NCBI RefSeq assembly: GCF_001889065.1
Contig: NZ_LWHB01000102.1
Coordinates: 1-8,477, forward strand
DNA length: 8,477 bases
Direction of reading: 5' to 3'
Source of the DNA: Suttonella ornithocola
GTDB lineage: Bacteria > Pseudomonadota > Gammaproteobacteria > Cardiobacteriales > Cardiobacteriaceae
Shown here: in pieces, positions 1 through 7,000 of the stretch
How the letters are laid out: every line of letters begins with the position of its first letter
Position numbering within the stretch: position 1 is the first letter of the stretch
Notes under the pieces: model-generated
The model's database searches: none
Seen by the model: only the letters and a program-made list of their open reading frames with translations
Told to the model about the DNA's origin: nothing
Translations under genes and position numbers: made by a program

Positions 1-124
1 AATTAAATAATTAAAATAGGCTATATAATTATAAAGAAGGAATAGCTGATAAATCTGCTATATAAGAAGCAATCCGTATAGGCAAAAAATAAAGGAAAAT
101 ACTTTTTTGTATTGAGAGCATTTT

Positions 125-1015
125 TTATGGTTGTGTATGCTGATAAACCCAGTCGCACATTGCTTGTACTTTAGGGTCTCCTGAGAGTGCGGAATCGTAT
201 AGCATATAGTAAGCCCCATTACTTTCTAATACGAACTGCCACGGTATTATCAATCTGCCATCGGACAATTCTCGTTGAACCAAAAATTTTGGCACTAAGG
301 CAATACCGCAACCCAATATTGCAGCACTAATACACGCATAAAAGGTATCAAAACGAGGACCGCTAAAAGTATCTTTTAGAGGAAGCCCTTGATAAGAAAA
401 ATATTCCATCCATGCTTGTGGGCGAGAGCGAGATTGGATTAAGGTGTATTGCTTTAAATTCGTTAGATTTTCTATTGGTTCGGATAATAAGTCTGGCGCA
501 CAAACGGCGACGCAATGTTCGTCAAAAAGTTTTTCTGCTTCCATTTTTGGCCAAACGCCATCCCCATAGAGAAACGCCATATCGATACATTCATCTTCTG
601 CTAATACGCCACCAATTTGATCACTAATATCTAAATGGATATTGGAATGTTTTTGTCCAAAGCCTTTCAAAAGAGGGATAAACCAGCGAGCGCATAAGGT
701 GGGATGGCAGGCAATATGTAGCGCTTGTGCGGTTTCTCCATGCGCTAAGACATTTAAGACTGAAATTTCCATCCGGCTTAAAATCGCTTGGGTTTCTTGT
801 AAGAATTTATGTCCAATGGGAGAAAGATGTAGGCGTTGTCGAGAGCGATGAAAAAGCTGGATTTGTAGCATGGCTTCTAATTGCGCTACTTGTTTACTGA
901 CGGCACTTTGGGTCATGTGGAGTTCATGAGCGGCTTTGGTAAAACTCAAATGTCTGGCGGCGGACTCAAAGCATTGTAATGCGGTTGTGGAAGGGTATTT
1001 TCTAAAGTAGAGCAT
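125..1015 (-). CDS. LysR-family transcriptional regulator (GcvA-like architecture)
   Basis: A cytoplasmic DNA-binding regulator of the LysR family, about 296 residues from the start chosen here, which is normal for the family. The N-terminal winged helix-turn-helix is clear: residues about 12-47 contain ALQCFESAARHLSFTKAAHE and then MTQSAVSKQVAQLE, the recognition-helix signature. The rest (about 90-290) is the usual two-lobed effector-binding domain, with a GCGIALVPKFL stretch near the end typical of the GcvA-like branch. The ligand and targets cannot be read from the sequence. I chose the ATG at 1015 because relatives usually begin a few residues before the PSTTALQCFE motif. An ATG at 1030 overlaps the stop of the preceding ORF as TAATG, which would suit translational coupling, and a GTG at 1075 is also open. 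None of the three has a good Shine-Dalgarno. No divergent target gene sits beside it, so its regulon may be elsewhere. Confidence 0.9.
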   Translation of the reverse strand: MLYFRKYPSTTALQCFESAARHLSFTKAAHELHMTQSAVSKQVAQLEAMLQIQLFHRSRQRLHLSPIGHKFLQETQAILSRMEISVLNVLAHGETAQALHIACHPTLCARWFIPLLKGFGQKHSNIHLDISDQIGGVLAEDECIDMAFLYGDGVWPKMEAEKLFDEHCVAVCAPDLLSEPIENLTNLKQYTLIQSRSRPQAWMEYFSYQGLPLKDTFSGPRFDTFYACISAAILGCGIALVPKFLVQRELSDGRLIIPWQFVLESNGAYYMLYDSALSGDPKVQAMCDWVYQHTQP

Positions 1016-1029
1016 AAGTGAGAAAAACA

Positions 1030-1332
1030 TTAGGTTGGCAGAGCATACTGACGTTGGGAGCAGCGACTTTCCCACTCAGAAAGGATGATTTGATAAATGT
1101 GTTGAAAAGGGATGTCTAATTTATCTAATGGCAGAGTAAGAGATAAATCGGGTGAACTGATATTTCGCGGGATGGGTTCGTCTGCCTCTGGAAAGCCATT
1201 AAACAGCGTTCCTTCGTAGTAATAAAGGATGAGAGAAGTGTCTTTTGTTTCTATGTAAGCGATATTTTGCCAATGGAGAAAACGATAATAGTTTCGAGAT
1301 GCGGGTATGTGAACCATGTGAATAGGCGTCAA
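1030..1332 (-). CDS. Hypothetical protein, probably the 3' remnant of a longer gene
   Basis: An ORF between speA and the LysR gene that I do not recognise with certainty. Its reading frame looks protein-like: SLTLPLDKLDIPFQHIYQII and SEWESRC near the C-terminus, and RFLHWQNIAYIET in the middle. The pattern of a strand-rich core, an IxW-type strand and a final helix recalls small membrane-anchored bacterial PH-like (STM3941-type) proteins, but this is only a resemblance. The listed start is TTG at 1332; ATG at 1317 is an alternative; neither has a Shine-Dalgarno. The same frame stays open and protein-like upstream to 1401 (IALILKDIPALSLSARGIQF), where a TAA at 1402-1404 stops it. Eight codons further up is an in-frame ATG (1426-1428). 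The gene therefore seems to have lost its 5' part or gained a nonsense codon, and it may be a pseudogene. Its TAA overlaps a possible ATG of the LysR gene (TAATG at 1028-1032). Confidence 0.5.
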   Translation of the reverse strand: MTPIHMVHIPASRNYYRFLHWQNIAYIETKDTSLILYYYEGTLFNGFPEADEPIPRNISSPDLSLTLPLDKLDIPFQHIYQIILSEWESRCSQRQYALPT

Positions 1333-1444
1333 TAAATAAGAAAATTGAATACCGCGAGCGGATAGCGAGAGCGCGGGAATGTCTTTTAAGATAAGCGCGA
1401 TTTAGAAAATAATGAGTAATGTTGTCATTCATGGTAATTGATGG

Positions 1445-1476
1445 TTCAGATGACGTAAATATTTACGTCATCTGAA
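1445..1476. repeat. Perfect 32-bp palindrome downstream of speA
   Basis: The 16-base arm TTCAGATGACGTAAAT is followed directly by its exact reverse complement. It begins 24 bases after the speA stop codon. As RNA it would form a stem of about 14 bp with an AUAU loop. Neither strand has a T tract after it, so it is not a classical intrinsic terminator. It could stabilise or end the speA mRNA 3' end, or be a dimer-binding operator for the two ORFs that follow. I see no second copy in the window. Confidence 0.8.
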
Positions 1477-1499
1477 TGTGTATTCAATGCGCAAAAGCA

Positions 1500-3404
1500 T
1501 TATTGTTCATAGTAAGTATAGCCACGCAGACCGGCTTCAAACATATTGACTAAACGTTGACGTTCAGCAGGGGTAATGGTGCCTTTACGAACGGCTCGTT
1601 CAGCGGTTTCGCGGAAATGGGCGAGAAGATTTTGCGGTTGATATTCCACATAGCTTAGAACATCTGCCACGCTATCGCCCTCAACTTCATTGACAAAATC
1701 AAAACTACCATCTTCATGGATATAAACAGATACCACATGGGTATCGCCCAAGAGATTATGCAAATCACCTAAAGTTTCTTGATAAGCACCAACAAGGAAT
1801 GCACCTAAATAATAAGGTTCATTGAGTTTGATTTCATGAAGCGGCAATACCCGCTGAATTTCACCATCTTCAACAAAACGGTCAATTTTTCCATCGCTAT
1901 CGCAAGTCATATCCGCAACAATGGTATTACGGGTAGGGCGTTCGTTAAGCCTATGCAATGGCACCACAGGGAAAATTTGGTCAATCGCCCAAGCATCTGG
2001 CAAAGATTGGAAAACGCTAAAGTTACCGTAATAGATATCGGCTAACATGGTTTTTAGTAGTTCTGGTTCAGAGAGTGCATCAGGATGCGATTCCGCAATT
2101 TTGGCAACTTCCGCCATGATGCTCATAAAGATTTGTTCGACTTCGCTTCGGGTACGTAAAGACAAATGCCCACGCATAAAAGCATCTCTGGCTTCGTCTC
2201 TATAATACACTGCATCGTTAAAAGATTCTTGAGCAGTTTTAGGAGTTAATGTTTCATAAGCATAATGCAGATTTTGAATCATTGCGTTTTCTTCATTTTC
2301 TCGACGAGCTGGCATTTGTGCATCAGAAAAGCCAGTAACATCTAAAATGTCAAAGAGTAAAACGGAAGAATAGGCAACGGTTGCACGACCTGACTCGGTA
2401 ACAATGGTAGGATGCGGAATATTTTTCTCATCTAACACAGATTGAATGGTTTCTACAACGTCTACGCAATATTCTTCTAAAGAGTAATTTCGAGAGTGAA
2501 TAGCGCTGCTTCGGCTACCATCATAATCAACTGCTAAACCGCCACCTAAATCTAAATATTGCATAGGTGCGCCTTCTTCAACAAGCTCAACGTAATAACG
2601 GCAAGCTTCGCGGACACCAGTACGAATATCGCGGATATTAGGAATTTGTGAACCTAAGTGATAGTGTAAAAACTGCAAGCAATCTAGCATTTCAGCCGCT
2701 TTTAAGCCATCAATAACATCGACTAATTGAGCAGCATTTAAACCAAACATAGATTTATCGCCACTAGTGAGATTCCAATGTCCTGATACATGAGAAAACA
2801 ACTTAGCGCGTACGCCAATCATCGGGCGAATCCCCATCGCTTTCGAGCTTTCGACAATAATTGGAAGTTCGGCTGGTGTTTCGATAACGAAAATCACTTT
2901 AAAGCCAAGTTTAAGCATTCCAAGACCAAGTTCTACAAACTCTCGATCTTTATAACCATTGCATACAATCAAAGGTCCGGGTTCTCTTAGCATGGAAAGT
3001 GCTATCATTAACTCCGCTTTAGAGCCTGCTTCCAAGCCGTGTGAATAAGGCTTACCAAAGCGAACAATATCTTCTATAACTTGTGCTTGTTGGTTTACTT
3101 TAATCGGAAAAACACCGCGATATTGCCCTTGATAATTACTATCTGCAATCGCTTTAGCAAATTCTTCGTTAATTAGTTTGATTTGATTTTCAAGTAAATT
3201 TTGTACGCGTAAAAGCACAGGCATCTCTTTACCTCTAGCACGCATACCGTCAATAAGATCAACTAATGGAATAGCCGTATTAGGCGCATTTGGTACATTA
3301 ACGACGATATTACCCGACGAATTGATACCAAAATAGCCAGCGCCCCAGCCATTGACTTTATAGAGTGCCTCCGCGTCATCACGCGTCCATTCTTGTTCGC
3401 TCAT
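1500..3404 (-). CDS. speA: Biosynthetic arginine decarboxylase
   Basis: A PLP-dependent enzyme that decarboxylates L-arginine to agmatine, the first step of the agmatine route to putrescine. At 634 residues it is close to the roughly 630-660 usual for SpeA. The PLP-barrel domain shows the cofactor lysine K102 in FPIKVNQQAQ, the GLEAGSKAEL segment (123-132), HYHLGSQI (247-254), the glycine-rich phosphate loop LDLGGGLAVDYDG (284-296) and TESGRA (336-341). The C-terminal domain has the active-site cysteine motif MTCDSDGKIDRF with C502, and FLVGAYQETLGDLHNLLGD (537-555). No key residue is missing and the gene looks intact. The ATG at 3404 has a strong AGGAGA site that overlaps the TAG stop of the upstream PhaR-like gene, so the two are probably translationally coupled. 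No agmatinase or agmatine deiminase gene follows in the window, so later steps must be encoded elsewhere or agmatine itself is the product. Confidence 0.97.
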   Translation of the reverse strand: MSEQEWTRDDAEALYKVNGWGAGYFGINSSGNIVVNVPNAPNTAIPLVDLIDGMRARGKEMPVLLRVQNLLENQIKLINEEFAKAIADSNYQGQYRGVFPIKVNQQAQVIEDIVRFGKPYSHGLEAGSKAELMIALSMLREPGPLIVCNGYKDREFVELGLGMLKLGFKVIFVIETPAELPIIVESSKAMGIRPMIGVRAKLFSHVSGHWNLTSGDKSMFGLNAAQLVDVIDGLKAAEMLDCLQFLHYHLGSQIPNIRDIRTGVREACRYYVELVEEGAPMQYLDLGGGLAVDYDGSRSSAIHSRNYSLEEYCVDVVETIQSVLDEKNIPHPTIVTESGRATVAYSSVLLFDILDVTGFSDAQMPARRENEENAMIQNLHYAYETLTPKTAQESFNDAVYYRDEARDAFMRGHLSLRTRSEVEQIFMSIMAEVAKIAESHPDALSEPELLKTMLADIYYGNFSVFQSLPDAWAIDQIFPVVPLHRLNERPTRNTIVADMTCDSDGKIDRFVEDGEIQRVLPLHEIKLNEPYYLGAFLVGAYQETLGDLHNLLGDTHVVSVYIHEDGSFDFVNEVEGDSVADVLSYVEYQPQNLLAHFRETAERAVRKGTITPAERQRLVNMFEAGLRGYTYYEQ

Positions 3405-3412
3405 TCTTTCTC

Positions 3413-3853
3413 CTAAAATATTGAAATTTGTTTGGTATCACCTGTTAGCGTTTCTGCTTGTAAGGCGATGAGCTTTTCAATGGTTGATAGTGGACCTTCA
3501 CTATCAAAATTGCGCATCTGTTCTTGAAAAATATGCTGATGTTTTAAAAACATTTGCATACTTTTTTCTAAGAATAATGCCAAAATACCAGCAAGGAAAT
3601 TATCATCAAATCTTACTGCTTCAGCGAGCATGGCTTCACTGAAAAGTGGTGCTGCTGTTTCATCAAGCGCTTCTTCTGCTAAGATATTTAATAGTACAGA
3701 TCGTGTAATATCACGACCACTTTGTGCATCAACAATACTTACTCGTTCACCTTCGCTTAATAAGCGCTGGATATCATCACTTTTTACATAGTGACTTGCA
3801 ACGGTGTCATACAATCTTCGATTAGGATATTTTTTAATTTTTCTTACTGACAT
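3413..3853 (-). CDS. phaR: PhaR-like transcriptional regulator (PHA accumulation regulator family)
   Basis: A 146-residue protein whose N-terminal third is the PHB/PHA accumulation regulator DNA-binding domain: RKIKKYPNRRLYDT (4-17), then VDAQSGRDITRSVLLNIL and PLFSEAMLAEAVRF. The helical C-terminal part (about 85-130) matches the accumulation regulatory domain. Known members are cytoplasmic repressors that bind polyhydroxyalkanoate granules and control phasin and PHA genes. No PHA synthase or phasin gene is present here, and many bacteria carry this domain without an obvious PHA role, so the target may differ; the adjacent speA is a candidate. I chose ATG 3853 because the family signature starts immediately after it and it lies 4 bp past the stop of the lipoprotein gene. 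The frame also opens at a TTG at 3895, but that would overlap the lipoprotein gene by about 38 bp. The symbol rests on family membership only. Confidence 0.88.
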   Translation of the reverse strand: MSVRKIKKYPNRRLYDTVASHYVKSDDIQRLLSEGERVSIVDAQSGRDITRSVLLNILAEEALDETAAPLFSEAMLAEAVRFDDNFLAGILALFLEKSMQMFLKHQHIFQEQMRNFDSEGPLSTIEKLIALQAETLTGDTKQISIF

Positions 3854-3857
3854 TTTC

Positions 3858-4079
3858 TTAAAACCAAGTCCGTTTTTTATGATTTCTAGGGACAAACTCT
3901 CCCTCTACCATTTTGCAAACGTCCTGTGTCATTTTATCGTTGATAACACGAGTATTATCCTTAATATTCGTGCATTTCCCTTTAGAAAGATTATATTCTC
4001 CGATTGCTTCGGGTGAGTTAGGGGCGCTACAAGCCGCTATTATTAGCGTACAAGCGCAACAAAGACTAATGCGAGTCAT
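3858..4079 (-). CDS. Small lipoprotein, function unknown
   Basis: A 73-residue protein with a clear type II signal peptide: R3, a hydrophobic core to residue 16, and a lipobox of IIAAC with the lipidated cysteine at C17. Serine at +2 suggests sorting to the outer membrane rather than retention at the inner membrane. The mature part is only about 57 residues, polar, and has two further cysteines (C36 and C55) that could form a disulfide; its tail (NHKKRTWF) is basic. Two extra cysteines, C7 and C8, plus C10 sit in the signal peptide, which is unusual but harmless. I do not recognise the family. The ATG at 4079 has a GGAG site eight bases upstream and overlaps the end of rarD by 14 bp; the PhaR-like gene starts 4 bp downstream. 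This tight packing supports a real, co-translated gene. Confidence 0.82.
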   Translation of the reverse strand: MTRISLCCACTLIIAACSAPNSPEAIGEYNLSKGKCTNIKDNTRVINDKMTQDVCKMVEGEFVPRNHKKRTWF

Positions 4080-4959
4080 ATTTTTTTCTCCGAGTCATTT
4101 GCAATAATCTTACACTGTAAATAGCAAGCCCAATCCAAATCAATATAAAAGCAATGAGTCGTGAAATGGAAAAAGGCTCATGAAAATAAAAAATAGCAAT
4201 CAAAAATTGAATACTTGGGCTTGAGTATTGTGCAAAGCCCACTGCAGTAAGTGAAAGGTAATTAACTGCGTAAAGAAATAGTAAAAGGGGGATAAGCGTA
4301 ATTAGTCCAGCAGCAATACACCATAATATCATGGAAGGATCTGCTGCATAATTAAAAGCTTTTCCTTGCTCTACCAAAGCAGCCCATGCAAGTAACACAA
4401 TCGGTAACATTACTAACAATTCGGCAAATAAACCTTGTACCGGTGGCATACGCATTTTTTTTCTCAAACTGCCATAAATCCCGAAAGCGGCGCCAATGCC
4501 TAACGGTAGCCATGGCATAATATGTAGGGCAATCATCTGATAAATGACGCCTGCTAGACCAAAACCTAATGCGGTTGCTTTCCAGATATCCATCTTATCG
4601 CCAAAGAGCCATACACCAAATAAAACATTGATTAAAGGTGTGATGAAATAGCCGATACTGGCTTGAGTCGTTAAGTTTTCATTAACTGCGACGATATAGA
4701 GATACCAATTAAGCGCAATAAAAACAGCGCTGATAGAAGCTTGTAGTAAAAAATGTGGACGCAAAATCGTTTGAAAAGCGCTTTTGAGTTTACCTTTCCA
4801 AGCGTAGAGCAATAATAAGCAGAGAAAAGAAAAAACAATTCGAACATATAAAAATTCATCTGCTCGCATAGTATCCATTGCACGAACAAATAATGGGAAA
4901 GCACCCCATGTGATAAAAGCAATAGAAAGTGCTATCCAAGCTTTTATAGTCATTGTCAT
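4066..4959 (-). CDS. rarD: RarD-type EamA/DMT-family permease
   Basis: An inner-membrane protein of 297 residues with about ten hydrophobic segments in two EamA repeats, the standard length and layout for RarD. Signatures are TWGAFPLF (17-24) in helix 1, LNWYLYIVAVNENLTTQASI with GYFITPLINVLFG in the first repeat, LPLGIGAAFGIYGSLRKK (151-168), and LTLIPLLLFLYAVNYLSL followed by VGFAQYSSPSIQFLIAIFYFHEPF in the second. The tail is basic (RRKKY), consistent with a cytoplasmic end. RarD substrates are generally not established; the name comes from chloramphenicol sensitivity in Pseudomonas. The ATG at 4959 overlaps the metA stop in the ATGA configuration, so translation is probably coupled to metA; a second ATG lies two codons further in. 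Placement right after metA raises export or uptake of an amino acid or related metabolite as an inference only. Confidence 0.93.
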   Translation of the reverse strand: MTMTIKAWIALSIAFITWGAFPLFVRAMDTMRADEFLYVRIVFSFLCLLLLYAWKGKLKSAFQTILRPHFLLQASISAVFIALNWYLYIVAVNENLTTQASIGYFITPLINVLFGVWLFGDKMDIWKATALGFGLAGVIYQMIALHIMPWLPLGIGAAFGIYGSLRKKMRMPPVQGLFAELLVMLPIVLLAWAALVEQGKAFNYAADPSMILWCIAAGLITLIPLLLFLYAVNYLSLTAVGFAQYSSPSIQFLIAIFYFHEPFSISRLIAFILIWIGLAIYSVRLLQMTRRKKYDSH

Positions 4960-6002
4960 GAATGTAATCTGCCTAGAGGATCAGTAGGATCAACACCATC
5001 CATAAAGACTTTTTTTCGGTCATGATGTGTGAGTTGATAAATAAGACCTAGCCAATTAGCAAAAATCCCTTTGGCCGTATCCCGCCAGGTAATTTCTATT
5101 TCTTCGCTAATGGCTTGATCTGGAAACTCGGCGATTTTTCCGTCAAAGTACGCATTCAATAAAGCCATCGATTGTTCATTAAAATAATGCGCTGGAAGTG
5201 AAGGCATTTTATCTAATAATCCTTCATGATAAAGCAGAGCATCTCGGCGGTATTCACGTAGTAAACTTTGTACGTCATATTCTGGATGCCCCTGTAAATA
5301 AATATGGCGAAACCCATCTGGTGAGGTGGCTAAAGCAACACCACTTTCTTCACCGGCTACTAATACTTCTAAACCATGCGCAATTAAAGTTTCAGCAGAA
5401 ACATCATTTTTACGCGAATGTGGCATATCAAAACGCGTATTAACATTAGAAAGAAGAGGGTGCTTTTTATCTAAGACTTTATGAGAAAATACCCCAAAAA
5501 GCTTTTCTGGAAGTGCTTGGCGTTCTATTCCGTAGAAATATTTAAAAGCAGCATGAGAAGCTAAGCAGGAACATAATACAGAAGTAACATTATTATCCGC
5601 CCATTCAAATACCTTTTTCATTTCATTGACATAAGGTTCATCTGATAAATCCGCATGGATAGGATTGGTACCAGTGACAATGAGGCCATCTAAGCCTTCT
5701 TCTGCAACTGCTTCAAATTTTTCATAAGTTTTATCAATATATTCTTGCATTTCAGGACTACGCGGTACGCCATCAATGGTAAAAATATGTACGTAGAACT
5801 GAGCGATGCGATTAGAACTACCAATCAATCGTAGAAATTGTCTTTCTGTCGCTTGTAATGCACCATCAGGCATCATATTTAATAGCCCAATATGCAATTC
5901 CCGAATGTCTTGAGAATGCGCGCGATGAACATCTAGGACTTCTTGTCCTTCCTGTCGAATACGATCAAAAGATTCAAAAGGTCGGTGAGCAACTAATGGC
6001 AT
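4956..6002 (-). CDS. metA: Homoserine O-acyltransferase (MetA/HTS family)
   Basis: A cytoplasmic acyltransferase that activates the homoserine hydroxyl (succinyl- or acetyl-CoA donor) in methionine synthesis. Family marks are LNMMPDGALQATERQFLRLI (41-60), LDGLIVTGTNP (104-114), LCSCLASHAA, with C146 aligning to the nucleophile of E. coli MetA, MPHSR (193-197) and GHPEYD (238-243), which supplies the catalytic H239 and E241. All catalytic residues are present. At 348 residues it is longer than the roughly 310 of the enteric enzyme, because of a C-terminal extension ending in FMDGVDPTDPLG, a type I associate with the longer MetA variants of other proteobacteria. After VTG the sequence is TNPIHADL rather than the enteric APLGLVEF, a region linked to acyl-donor choice, so I leave the donor open. 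The ATG at 6002 has a GAGG site and overlaps the upstream P-loop gene by 10 bp. I see no SAM riboswitch. Confidence 0.93.
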   Translation of the reverse strand: MPLVAHRPFESFDRIRQEGQEVLDVHRAHSQDIRELHIGLLNMMPDGALQATERQFLRLIGSSNRIAQFYVHIFTIDGVPRSPEMQEYIDKTYEKFEAVAEEGLDGLIVTGTNPIHADLSDEPYVNEMKKVFEWADNNVTSVLCSCLASHAAFKYFYGIERQALPEKLFGVFSHKVLDKKHPLLSNVNTRFDMPHSRKNDVSAETLIAHGLEVLVAGEESGVALATSPDGFRHIYLQGHPEYDVQSLLREYRRDALLYHEGLLDKMPSLPAHYFNEQSMALLNAYFDGKIAEFPDQAISEEIEITWRDTAKGIFANWLGLIYQLTHHDRKKVFMDGVDPTDPLGRLHS

Positions 6003-6823
6003 GATGTTCCTCTTTGTTTATGATAAGTTTCAGTTAATAGATAAGCAAATTCTCCAGCATCTTTACATGCCCAAACTTTTTCAACAGGTAATGAAATCCC
6101 GTAGCGTTTGGCAATTTCTGAATAACGGTGGCGACGATGGCGTAATAACTTAGGTCCTACAAAACGTAAAAAATCGTCGCTATCAAAATCATCGGGATGG
6201 GCTATAGCGCTTTCTTGAGCATAAGTTTCTATCATCTGCTGTAAAAAGCTTGTGTCATAACAAATGGGTTTAGGATATTGCACCGCTCGTCTTTCTAATT
6301 CCGCTTGTAATTCTTCACCTGCATCTAAATAAACAATTAAAGTACGTTTAGCAAGAAAATTCATTAAAGCAGCATCATCTAAATACTCTCCTAAGCTTCC
6401 GCCCGCATCATTATTAAATGATGTCATACCATAGCGCTTTTGTGCTAACGGCATAAATTGCTCAATATCATACATAGCGCACTTTTCTGCTTGCATAAAA
6501 GCTTTTTGTCGTTGTAAGAAAATATCGTAAGACATTCCCTGACGACCAATTTTACCAATATAGGCAGAAATAACCGCTAATTGTTCAATAGAAACCTTTC
6601 CCTTGATGCTAATAGCATTTTTAGAGATTAAATCTGAAAAAATAGGAAGTGCTTGTGTTTGCTCAAGTAACCAATTATCAATCGCTTCATTAAGATAACG
6701 CGTTGCAATTCGAAAATCACCAGAGTAATGAAACCAACCGTCTTTAGCTAACATGGTGCTTAATGTGGTTTTTCCTACGCCAGAATGTCCAAGTAAAGTA
6801 ATTGCTGAAAGATTGGGCAGCAT
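5993..6823 (-). CDS. P-loop NTPase/kinase-like protein of unknown substrate
   Basis: A soluble 276-residue protein with a textbook Walker A, GHSGVGKTT, at residues 12-20 (K18, T19) at the very N-terminus, followed by a GDFRIATRYL segment whose D36 sits where shikimate/nucleoside-type kinases place a substrate-binding or catalytic aspartate. A hydrophobic strand ending in acid, LIVYLDAGEE (162-171), resembles the later P-loop core strand of small-molecule kinases. The segment FNNDAGGSLGEYLDD (136-150) is a likely substrate loop, and there is a very basic stretch, LLRHRRHRYSEIAKR (226-240), that could be a lid. I do not know the substrate. The ATG at 6823 has only a weak GAG upstream. It is the first gene of the chain, and metA starts 10 bp before its end, so a role linked to homoserine/methionine metabolism or its control is possible but unproven. 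Confidence 0.82.
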   Translation of the reverse strand: MLPNLSAITLLGHSGVGKTTLSTMLAKDGWFHYSGDFRIATRYLNEAIDNWLLEQTQALPIFSDLISKNAISIKGKVSIEQLAVISAYIGKIGRQGMSYDIFLQRQKAFMQAEKCAMYDIEQFMPLAQKRYGMTSFNNDAGGSLGEYLDDAALMNFLAKRTLIVYLDAGEELQAELERRAVQYPKPICYDTSFLQQMIETYAQESAIAHPDDFDSDDFLRFVGPKLLRHRRHRYSEIAKRYGISLPVEKVWACKDAGEFAYLLTETYHKQRGTSCH

Positions 6824-6850
6824 TTCGTGTACTCAATGGAAAAAGAAAAT

Positions 6851-6881
6851 ATTCTAACAAACCTATAGGAAAGGCTGTCGA
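6851..6881 (-). promoter_or_regulatory. Tentative sigma70-type promoter for the kinase-metA-speA operon
   Basis: Read on the minus strand there is TCGACA (6876-6881) and TAGAAT (6851-6856) separated by 19 bases, ending 27 bases before the ATG at 6823. Both boxes are close to consensus but the spacer is long. The 177-bp gap below the hpf terminator must hold the operon promoter, so the location is sensible; the exact boxes are uncertain. Confidence 0.3.
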
Positions 6882-6962
6882 ATTTATTTATAAAAATGAA
6901 TAAAACATTAAGAATCTTCTTTTAAATTAAAAATTAAAAGAACTAGAGAATGGTTTTAAAAT

Positions 6963-6988
6963 AAAAGCCCTGAAAGTTCAGGGCTTTT
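6963..6988 (-). terminator. Rho-independent terminator after hpf
   Basis: A perfect 12-bp inverted repeat (AAAAGCCCTGAA, two-base spacer, exact complement) lies 13 bases past the hpf stop codon. The GC-rich core CCCTGAA/TTCAGGG is flanked by T runs on both strands, TTTTAT on the hpf side and six T on the other, so it can end transcription from either direction. It separates hpf from the downstream operon. Confidence 0.9.
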
Positions 6989-7000
6989 TTAGAAAAGCGT

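Noticed and set aside
1..124. Terminator or gene downstream of the LysR gene
   Set aside because: Only AT-rich sequence with a 5-bp AATAC/GTATT stem; no ORF, RNA gene or convincing hairpin.
412..851. Plus-strand ORFs inside the LysR gene
   Set aside because: They are antisense shadows, with no start signals or recognisable protein features.
1199..1432. A 77-residue minus-strand ORF between speA and the LysR gene
   Set aside because: It is rich in Arg, Ser and His and overlaps the more protein-like frame; it has no Shine-Dalgarno and reads like a shadow frame.
5993..6823. HPr kinase (hprK) next to hpf
   Set aside because: The Walker A is at the extreme N-terminus, the HprK signature is absent, and ptsN/rpoN are not nearby.
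6824..7000. SAM or other riboswitch ahead of the metA operon
   Set aside because: Only the hpf terminator and AT-rich sequence are present; no conserved aptamer-like core or second terminator is visible.
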